From contig OZ245335.1 of assembly GCA_965226235.1 (NCBI GenBank), positions 124,001-188,000 of the forward strand: a stretch of DNA of 64,000 nucleotides, read 5' to 3'. The notes beneath the pieces were generated by a model. The model worked only from the letters and a program-made list of their open reading frames with translations, did no database searches and was not told the origin of the DNA. The translations under genes and the position numbers were made by a program. Each line of letters opens with the position of its first letter. Position 1 is the first letter of the stretch. Of this stretch, positions 58,123 to 64,000 are shown in pieces. The stretch is from CAYFZO01 sp965226235. GTDB taxonomy: Bacteria; Pseudomonadota; Gammaproteobacteria; Poriferisulfidales; Oxydemutatoraceae.

Positions 58123-59346
58123 TTGGTTTTGAGCATTTCTACATCCAAAGGTCAACGCGTGCTTTCAGGCATGCGGCCGACAGGAAGCCTGCACCTCGGG
58201 CACTACCACGGCGTGCTGAAGCAGTGGCTGGAGTTGCAGTTGGCGCACGAGTGTTTCTTTTTCGTTGCCGACTGGCACGCGTTGACCACGCACTACGAAA
58301 AGACGGACGATATTGCCGACGATGTTCTTGATATGATCATCGATTGGCTGGCCTGCGGCGTCAACCCGAGCTCAGCAGCGCTGTTCATCCAGTCGCGTAT
58401 CGCCGAACACGCCGAGTTGTTTTTATTGTTGTCGATGATTACGCCGCTGAGCTGGCTGGAACGGGTTCCAAGCTACAAGGACCAGCGAATGAAATTGAAG
58501 GATCGAGACCTTGGGACGTATGGCTTTCTGGGGTATCCGCTATTACAGAGTGCCGATATCCTGATTTACAAGGCCGGTCTGGTGCCGGTGGGGGAAGATC
58601 AGGTTGCGCACATCGAATTTACCCGTGAGGTCGCCCGCAGGTTTAATCATCTTTATGGGCGCGAAGCCGACTTTACGAGCAAGTCCGAGAAGGCGATCGA
58701 CAAGATGGGCAAGAAGAACGCCAGGATGTATCGTAGCCTGCGAAAATCATACCAGGAGCAGGGCGATGTCGAGTCTTTCGATATTGCGCGAGCGATGCTG
58801 GATTCGCAACGCAACCTGACGACGGGAGACCGCGAGCGGTTGTATGGATACCTGGAGGGCAGCGGCAGGATCTTGCTGCCGGAGCCGGACGAGTTGCTGG
58901 CGGAGACTACGAAGATGCCGGGGATCGACGGGGAAAAAATGTCGAAATCTCTTGGCAATACCATCTCGTTACGTGAGTCGGAGCAGGATATAGAAAGCAA
59001 ACTGCGCACGATGCCTACCGATCCGGCGCGTATCAAGCGAGACGATCCGGGGGACCCGGAAAAATGCCCGGTTTGGAAACTGCACCGGATTTACTCTGAC
59101 GAAGGCATCCGCGACTGGGTGCAGCAAGGGTGTCGTTCCGCCGCAATCGGGTGCGTAGAATGCAAGCGGCCGGTCATCGACGCGATCAAGGCGGAAGTTG
59201 CGCCGATCCGGGAGCTCGCTGCCGAGTACACCGCGGACCGGCAAACCGTACAAAAAATCATCGTCGAAGGGAATGAGACGGCGCGCGCGGTAGCGCACGA
59301 TACGCTCGAAGAGGTGCGTAAGGCGATGGGTATTTCACACAGGTAA
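58123..59346 (+). CDS. trpS: Tryptophanyl-tRNA synthetase
   Basis: 407-residue class I synthetase, the longer type common in some proteobacteria. HIGH-type motif GMRPTGSLHLGHYHG near residue 16, ADWHALTTHYE, VPVGEDQVAHIEFTREVA and the KMSKS loop GIDGEKMSKSLGNTI. The start is uncertain: TTG 58123 (used here), TTG 58129 or GTG 58159 are all possible. A TATAAC at 58102-58107 could be its -10 element. Followed after a few bases by scpA. Confidence 0.94.
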   Translation: MVLSISTSKGQRVLSGMRPTGSLHLGHYHGVLKQWLELQLAHECFFFVADWHALTTHYEKTDDIADDVLDMIIDWLACGVNPSSAALFIQSRIAEHAELFLLLSMITPLSWLERVPSYKDQRMKLKDRDLGTYGFLGYPLLQSADILIYKAGLVPVGEDQVAHIEFTREVARRFNHLYGREADFTSKSEKAIDKMGKKNARMYRSLRKSYQEQGDVESFDIARAMLDSQRNLTTGDRERLYGYLEGSGRILLPEPDELLAETTKMPGIDGEKMSKSLGNTISLRESEQDIESKLRTMPTDPARIKRDDPGDPEKCPVWKLHRIYSDEGIRDWVQQGCRSAAIGCVECKRPVIDAIKAEVAPIRELAAEYTADRQTVQKIIVEGNETARAVAHDTLEEVRKAMGISHR

Positions 59347-59356
59347 GGTGGGCGGC

Positions 59357-60157
59357 GTGAGTTTTACGTTGGGTGTGGAATCGTTACCGGAAGGCAGTAG
59401 CCCGGTTGCCGTGGTTGACGGCGACAGGATAGCCAGGGTTCCCGAGGAACTTTATATTCCTCCGGACGCTTTGGTCGTGTTTCTCACGTCCTTTGAGGGG
59501 CCGCTCGATCTGTTGCTATACATGATCCGTCGTGAGGACTTCGATATTCTGGCCTTGCCGATGGCGGAAATTGCCGAGCAATACATGGGTTACATGGAAA
59601 AAATGCAGCAGTTGCAACTCGATGTTGTTTCGGACTACCTGGTCATGGCGGTGATGCTTGCCGAGATCAAGTCGCGTGCCTTGCTGCCGCGTTTGCCAGA
59701 GGATGAAGAAGAAGATCCGCGCGCCGAGCTGGTGCAGCGCCTGCTCGAATATCAGCGCTTCAAGGATGCAGCGCTGCACATCGAGGATTTACCCAGGATG
59801 GAGCGTGACTTTATATCGGTGACGCTCCCGGCTTCAGGGGTCAGCAGGGAAAAAGCCTGGCCGCGTGTGCGTGTCGAGGACATCGTCGCGGCATTGCAGA
59901 GGGTTCTGCTTCGGGCGGAGTTTCGTCGTAGTCACCGGATCGTTCGGGAACCCTTGTCGGTTCGGGAACGAATCAGCCGGATTCTGTCGCTGACGGCAGG
60001 CGGCGGGTTCGTTGAAATTGGCGAGTGTTTTACCGCGCGGGAGGGGCGCAGCGGGGTGATCGTCACCTTGCTGGCCTTGCTTGAATTGATGCGTTCTCGC
60101 GCGATTGAGGTGGTTCAGGTCTCCTCGTGTGGCCCAATCCGGTTTCGCCGGGCTTAG
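59357..60157 (+). CDS. scpA: Segregation and condensation protein A
   Basis: About 266-residue kleisin subunit of the SMC-ScpAB condensin. FEGPLDLLLYMIRREDFDILALPMAEIAEQYMGYME is the family N-terminal signature, DYLVMAVMLAEIKSRALLP follows, and the C-terminal winged helix ends TLLALLELMRSRAIEVVQ. A ~45-residue N-terminal extension precedes the core. GTG 59357 has AAGGTG six bases upstream; GTG 59348 is an alternative. Overlap-free with trpS; scpB starts 13 bp after the stop. Confidence 0.92.
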   Translation: MSFTLGVESLPEGSSPVAVVDGDRIARVPEELYIPPDALVVFLTSFEGPLDLLLYMIRREDFDILALPMAEIAEQYMGYMEKMQQLQLDVVSDYLVMAVMLAEIKSRALLPRLPEDEEEDPRAELVQRLLEYQRFKDAALHIEDLPRMERDFISVTLPASGVSREKAWPRVRVEDIVAALQRVLLRAEFRRSHRIVREPLSVRERISRILSLTAGGGFVEIGECFTAREGRSGVIVTLLALLELMRSRAIEVVQVSSCGPIRFRRA

Positions 60158-60170
60158 TGTGAGACTGGCG

Positions 60171-60815
60171 ATGGATACGCTTGGGCAGACCCTGGAAGCC
60201 TTGCTGATGGCCAGTGATCGCCCGCTGAGTATCGACGAGTTGCTGCGGCTGTTGCAACACCAGGACGCTGGCATCAAGCGCGATGATATTCGGCAGGCAC
60301 TTGATACGCTGGCTGGCGAGAACCGGAATCGTGGTGTCGAACTGACGCAGGTCGCCTCGGGTTATCGCTATCAGACACGCAGGGATTTTGCCGCGTCGAT
60401 TACTCAGTTGATGAAGGAAAAGCCGCCGCGTTATTCCCGCGCGCTGCTTGAAACCCTGGCCTTGATCGTTTATCGACAGCCGATCACACGCGCCGAAATC
60501 GAAGAAGTTCGTGGGGTTTCCGTCAGCACTTACATGATCCGTTTGCTGGAGGAGCGGGAGTGGATCAGGGTGGTTGGGCAAAAGGAAGTGCCGGGGCGTC
60601 CGGCGCTCTACGCGACGACCAAGGGCTTTCTAGATTATTTTAATTTGCGCGGCCTCGATGAGTTACCGCCATTGCAGGAGATGGAAGAAATCGTTCGCGC
60701 GCATCCGCAGTTGCAGATTGTTCCTGACAGCAGCGGTCTATCCAGGCCCGCAGACGGTGATGCGGATGGCGGCGATGAAGGCGGTGGAACGGGCGCGGCC
60801 GGAGCCAGGAACTGA
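60171..60815 (+). CDS. scpB: Segregation and condensation protein B
   Basis: 214-residue winged-helix partner of ScpA. TLEALLMASDRPLSIDELLRLL, VASGYRYQTRRDFA, PPRYSRALLETLALIVYRQPITRAEIEEVRGVSVS and VVGQKEVPGRPALYATTKGFLDYFNLRGLDELPPL are diagnostic. The last ~30 residues are Gly/Asp/Ala-rich and unstructured. ATG 60171 is used; GTG 60159 is an alternative. It shares one base with the rluB start. Confidence 0.94.
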   Translation: MDTLGQTLEALLMASDRPLSIDELLRLLQHQDAGIKRDDIRQALDTLAGENRNRGVELTQVASGYRYQTRRDFAASITQLMKEKPPRYSRALLETLALIVYRQPITRAEIEEVRGVSVSTYMIRLLEEREWIRVVGQKEVPGRPALYATTKGFLDYFNLRGLDELPPLQEMEEIVRAHPQLQIVPDSSGLSRPADGDADGGDEGGGTGAAGARN

Positions 60816-61555
60816 TGCAGCGTTTGCAGACATCAGGGCGAGTGCAGAAGCTGTTGGCGGCTGAAGGGATCGGTTCGCGCCGCAGCATCGAGGAGTTGAT
60901 TCGCCGGCGCCGGGTGCAGGTCAACGGCCGCACTGCCGAGTTGGGTGACCGCGTCGGTATCGCGGATAAAATTTATGTCGACGGTCGGCGCGTTCGGATT
61001 CGAGGTATCTTTACACCACGCATGATTGCGTATCATAAGCCCTGCGGAGAGTTGGTCACTCGCACCCGGGGTAGCCATCAGATCGTATTCGATCACCTTC
61101 CGCCACTGGAACATGGGCGCTGGGTCGCCGTTGGTCGGCTTGATATCAATACTTCCGGCTTACTGCTTCTATGCAACGATGGCGAACTCGCGCACCGATT
61201 GGCGCACCCTTCGTACCGGCAGGCGCGTATTTATCGAGTGCGTGTCATGGGGGAGGTCACCGATTCCATGGTGCGGAACCTCCTTGAGGGTGTCATACTG
61301 AACGGGAAAATCGCGCGTTTTGAATCGATTGAGGAAAAGGGGGATTCGGGCGGGATAAACCGCTGGTTTGAAGTGACGATCCGAGAAGGGCGACACCGGG
61401 AAGTTCGACGCTTGTGGCAGTCGCAGCAAACTGAGGTCAGTCGTTTGATCAGGATTGGCTTTGCGGGGGTCAGCCTTGACATGCCTGTCGGCACCTGGCG
61501 TGAGTTGGTGGAGGAGGATGCGGTCAGGCTTTATCGCAAAGTTGGACTTGGGTAG
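60815..61555 (+). CDS. rluB: 23S rRNA pseudouridine synthase RluB
   Basis: 246-residue RsuA/RluB-type pseudouridine synthase. An N-terminal S4 domain (RVQKLLAAEGIGSRRSIEELIRRRRVQVNG) is followed by the catalytic GRLDINTSGLLLLCNDGELAHRL with the nucleophilic Asp, and EGRHREVRRLW near the C-terminus. The scpA-scpB-rluB order is widely conserved. RluB (U2605) is favoured by context over RluE/RluF. Confidence 0.9.
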   Translation: MQRLQTSGRVQKLLAAEGIGSRRSIEELIRRRRVQVNGRTAELGDRVGIADKIYVDGRRVRIRGIFTPRMIAYHKPCGELVTRTRGSHQIVFDHLPPLEHGRWVAVGRLDINTSGLLLLCNDGELAHRLAHPSYRQARIYRVRVMGEVTDSMVRNLLEGVILNGKIARFESIEEKGDSGGINRWFEVTIREGRHREVRRLWQSQQTEVSRLIRIGFAGVSLDMPVGTWRELVEEDAVRLYRKVGLG

Positions 61556-61627
61556 CCCCGCCGTCGGCGCGGAGATTGTGTAGATGTCGGCAACCAACGC
61601 TTCACCCCCACCGCGCAGGAAGATTTC

Positions 61628-61807
61628 ATGGATTGTCAGGCGCCACCCTTGGTGGCAGATCTACGGCTGCTCAAGCAGCGCCTGCGAGGTTGCCTGCTCG
61701 TGATCACGGCCAACGGCCACACCCAGGATCCGATCACGACACGCGCTCGGATGCTTGCCCACCACGGGGCCACACGGCGGCTTGAACTGCGCGCGGACGC
61801 CACATAA
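61628..61807 (+). CDS. Small hypothetical protein (59 codons)
   Basis: ATG 61628 preceded by AGGAAG at a good distance opens a 59-residue frame: MDCQAPPLVADLRLLKQRLR...GATRRLELRADAT. Basic and helical, no signal peptide. It occupies most of the 279-bp space between rluB and the acetolactate synthase-like gene and ends 27 bp before it, so it could be a small conserved gene or a leader peptide. Not recognised. Confidence 0.4.
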   Translation: MDCQAPPLVADLRLLKQRLRGCLLVITANGHTQDPITTRARMLAHHGATRRLELRADAT

Positions 61808-61834
61808 GCTGGTACTGTAGAGAGTGGTTTCCTG

Positions 61835-63679
61835 ATGACTGGAAGAGATAGTAGCAACGACGGCGAGCAGCTCAGTGGCGCAGATATCATCGTGCGCGTG
61901 TTGGCTGACCTGGGCGTCGATACGGTTTTCGGTTACAGCGGCGGGGCAATACTACCGACCTACGACGCGATTTTCCGTTACAACAAGCAACACGCTGGCG
62001 CGGATGGGAAAGACCCGATCAATCTGGTCGTGCCAGCAAATGAGCAAGGGGCTGGCTTCATGGCGTCCGGCTACGCGCGTGCCAGCGGGCGTCCGGGTGT
62101 TTTCCTGGTGACTTCGGGGCCTGGCGCGACCAACTCGGTAACGCCGATCCGTGACTGCATGGCAGATTCAATTCCAGTGGTTTTGATCAGCGGTCAGGTG
62201 CCGGTCGCCGCGATGGGCACCGACGCTTTCCAGGAAGCGCCCATCTTCAACATCATGAGTGCCTGCGCCAAGCATGTGTTTTTAGTCAAGAATCCGGAAC
62301 TGCTCGAAGCGACGATGCGGGCCGCGTTTGAAATAGCCACCAGTGGCCGGCCGGGGCCTGTGGTTGTCGATATTCCCAAGGATGTGCAGAACTGGGAAGG
62401 CAGGTATCGCGGTGAGGGGACGCTTGAGTTACGGGGCTATCGCATGCGCACCGAAAGCATGCGTAATAACCGGCTGACGGCAGATCAGTGCCGTGGGTTT
62501 TTCGATCGCCTTCGGAAATCTTCTCGCCCGCTGTTGTACGTAGGCGGCGGTGCCATCCATGCCGGCGCGGCCGGGCAACTTCGCGCCTTCAGTGAAGGGT
62601 ACGGGATTCCCGCGGTCACGACCTTGATGGGCATCGGCGCCATCGACACCACGAGTGACCTGAGCATGCATATGCTCGGCATGCACGGTACCGCTTACGC
62701 CAACTATGCGGTTGAAGATTGCGATACCCTGATCTCCGTGGGGGCCCGGTTTGACGATCGCGTCGCCGGGCGTCCTGATCTGTTCGCGCCCAACGCGCAC
62801 TGCATCATGCATATCGACATCGACAGCGCCGAGATCGGCAAGGTCAAGGCCGTAGACTGGCACCATCACGGAGACGCCGCGCAGACCCTGCGCGATTTGA
62901 TGGAAAGCGGAGAGAGGATTGCCGGAAAGTTTGACGCATGGCGAAAACATCTGCGGGAGATGAAGCAGGAGTACGCGCTTGATTATGATCGTGACAGCGA
63001 GTTGATACAGCCTTACTACGTTCTGGAAGAATTGAACAAGCTGATTGCCGGAGAGGCTCTGATTACAACGGGCGTCGGGCAGCACCAGATGTGGGCAGCT
63101 CAATACCTGGACTACAAGCACCCGCGTACCTGGCTTACTTCCGGGTCGATGGGTACCATGGGGTTCGGGCTACCGGCCGCGATCGGAGCGCAGTTCGCGT
63201 GTTCTGATAGAATGGTGATCGATATTGATGGTGATGGTAGCCTGCGAATGAATTTTGGCGAGCTTGAGACCGTGACCACCTATGGGTTGCCGATCAAGGT
63301 ATTGCTGTTGAATAACCACGGTGATGGCATGGTGCGACAATGGCAGAAGACCTTTTTCAAGAACCGGTTTGTCGGCAGCGATAAGTCTCTTCGTCGCAAG
63401 GACTTCGTCGCGGCCGCGCGTGCCGATGGTTTTCCTTTCGCGCGCAGGATCGAGCGCAAGGAGCAGGTGCTTCCCTTGCTAAAGGAGTTTGTCGAAACCC
63501 GCGAGTCGGCTTTCCTGGAAGTGATAATCGATCAGGACGCCGGGGTATATCCCATGGTCAGCCCGGGCATGGGGTATCGGCAGATGATTACCGGCGACCA
63601 CATCAAACGACGTGAAGATGATCTTCACGAAGAAGCGACGGAGTCTGTCGATCCGATCAAAAGCCCGAATATGTTTTAA
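61835..63679 (+). CDS. Thiamine-diphosphate enzyme, acetolactate synthase large-subunit family
   Basis: 614 residues. N-terminal TPP domain with the catalytic-type Glu in VPANEQGAGFMASGYARASG (usual RHEQGA), GPGATNSVTPI and DIPKDVQ; central FAD/nucleotide-like domain; C-terminal ThDP motif DIDGDGSLRMN...LLNNHGDG. The N-terminal VFGYSGGAILPTYDAI differs from the usual VFGYPGGAILP, so it may be a separate subclass. It likely condenses 2-oxo acids (acetolactate or similar). No ilvN-like regulatory subunit follows. A second ThDP enzyme gene starts 49 bp downstream. Confidence 0.82.
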   Translation: MTGRDSSNDGEQLSGADIIVRVLADLGVDTVFGYSGGAILPTYDAIFRYNKQHAGADGKDPINLVVPANEQGAGFMASGYARASGRPGVFLVTSGPGATNSVTPIRDCMADSIPVVLISGQVPVAAMGTDAFQEAPIFNIMSACAKHVFLVKNPELLEATMRAAFEIATSGRPGPVVVDIPKDVQNWEGRYRGEGTLELRGYRMRTESMRNNRLTADQCRGFFDRLRKSSRPLLYVGGGAIHAGAAGQLRAFSEGYGIPAVTTLMGIGAIDTTSDLSMHMLGMHGTAYANYAVEDCDTLISVGARFDDRVAGRPDLFAPNAHCIMHIDIDSAEIGKVKAVDWHHHGDAAQTLRDLMESGERIAGKFDAWRKHLREMKQEYALDYDRDSELIQPYYVLEELNKLIAGEALITTGVGQHQMWAAQYLDYKHPRTWLTSGSMGTMGFGLPAAIGAQFACSDRMVIDIDGDGSLRMNFGELETVTTYGLPIKVLLLNNHGDGMVRQWQKTFFKNRFVGSDKSLRRKDFVAAARADGFPFARRIERKEQVLPLLKEFVETRESAFLEVIIDQDAGVYPMVSPGMGYRQMITGDHIKRREDDLHEEATESVDPIKSPNMF

Positions 63680-63728
63680 GTCCGTTGCACGGAGAGGTAC
63701 AGGGTTTGGGAACAGGGGGCAGGGTGTT

Positions 63729-64000
63729 ATGAAAGCGGCAGAGTTATTTGTTCGATGCCTGGAAAACGAGGGAGTCGAATACATTTTTGGTATTCCGGGA
63801 GAAGAAAACATCGATTTGATGGATGTTCTTCTTGATAGCGACATACGCTTCATTACCACGCGCCACGAACAGGGCGCCGCGTTCATGGCCGATGTGTACG
63901 GGCGCCTGACAGGATCGCCGGGGGTGTGTCTGGCAACGCTGGGTCCTGGGGCGACCAACCTGGTGACCGGTTTCGCCGATGCGAATATGGACTTTGCGCC
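63729..64000 (+). CDS. Second ThDP-dependent enzyme, acetolactate synthase-like (3' end outside window)
   Basis: About 90 codons visible: MKAAELFVRCLENEGVEYIFGIPGEENIDLMDVL, then ITTRHEQGAAFMADVYGRLTGSPGVCLATLGPGATNLVTG. The canonical RHEQGA carries the catalytic Glu. FGIPGEENIDLMD is typical of AlsS-type catabolic or orphan acetolactate synthases rather than IlvB (FGYPGG). Separated by 49 bp from the first ThDP gene on the same strand. Function beyond the superfamily cannot be fixed from the fragment. Confidence 0.85.
   Translation, partial: MKAAELFVRCLENEGVEYIFGIPGEENIDLMDVLLDSDIRFITTRHEQGAAFMADVYGRLTGSPGVCLATLGPGATNLVTGFADANMDFA

Overview
The window looks like a chromosome segment of a gammaproteobacterium, probably a chemolithoautotroph related to sulfur oxidisers. 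Supporting this are E. coli-type gene neighbourhoods (rnhB-dnaE-accA-tilS; rsmI with lpoA-yraN-diaA; queA-tgt-yajC-secD-secF; petABC-sspA; scpA-scpB-rluB), a proton-pumping cytochrome bc1 complex, and a pyrophosphate-type phosphofructokinase in one operon with a CbbQ-type RuBisCO activase. The lifestyle assignment is inference; the gene calls rest on motifs visible in the translations.

Layout: 1-2920 (minus) holds lipid A genes: an oxidoreductase and aminotransferase of GnnA/GnnB type, then lpxB running off the left edge. 2972-9448 (plus) is rnhB-dnaE-accA-tilS. 9744-14472 carries a WaaF-type heptosyltransferase, petABC with a clear sigma70-like promoter, and sspA. 14426-18756 (minus) is lpoA-yraN-diaA plus a GlcD-like flavoenzyme, divergent from rsmI. 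20371-23664 is metK-ahcY-rsmE (SAM cycle), converging on ispG. 25102-27330 holds a YjbQ protein, a small membrane protein, a GT25 glycosyltransferase and tRNA-Leu(CAA).

27331-35960, between tRNA-Leu and tRNA-Arg(CCT), is an accessory defence island. On the plus strand it has an SbcD-like nuclease, an SbcC/YhaN-like SMC ATPase and a truncated OLD-family ATPase. On the minus strand it has a complete zorA-zorB-zorE set (type II Zorya). Between the two arms lies a scar with an IS3-family transposase remnant and a 35-bp sequence that recurs identically near 45.7 kb.

36279-42942 is a type IV pilus or MSHA-like assembly operon (PilT-like ATPase, fused PilM/PilN, PilO, PilP, secretin, short PilB-like ATPase). 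The secretin/ATPase junction is triplicated as a 212-bp tandem repeat that creates two chimeric 71-codon reading frames. 42989-50907 is queA-tgt, a small exported protein followed by an attC-like hairpin (an apparent gene cassette inserted between tgt and yajC), yajC-secD-secF, a Sel1 protein and cysG. 51210-53307 (minus) is a DoxX-HvfB-HvfC set (MNIO peptide-modification type) with no visible precursor gene. 53491-60157 holds a Pal lipoprotein, pfp-cbbQ, adk, a ferredoxin-reductase fusion, trpS and scpA. 60171-64000 holds scpB, rluB and two tandem thiamine-diphosphate enzymes of the acetolactate synthase family, the second cut by the right edge.

No rRNA, CRISPR array, intact insertion sequence, integrase or prophage structural gene was seen. 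Most likely to reward follow-up: the defence island (particularly the three-gene SbcD/SMC/OLD operon), the 212-bp triplication, and the cassette/35-bp repeat pair.
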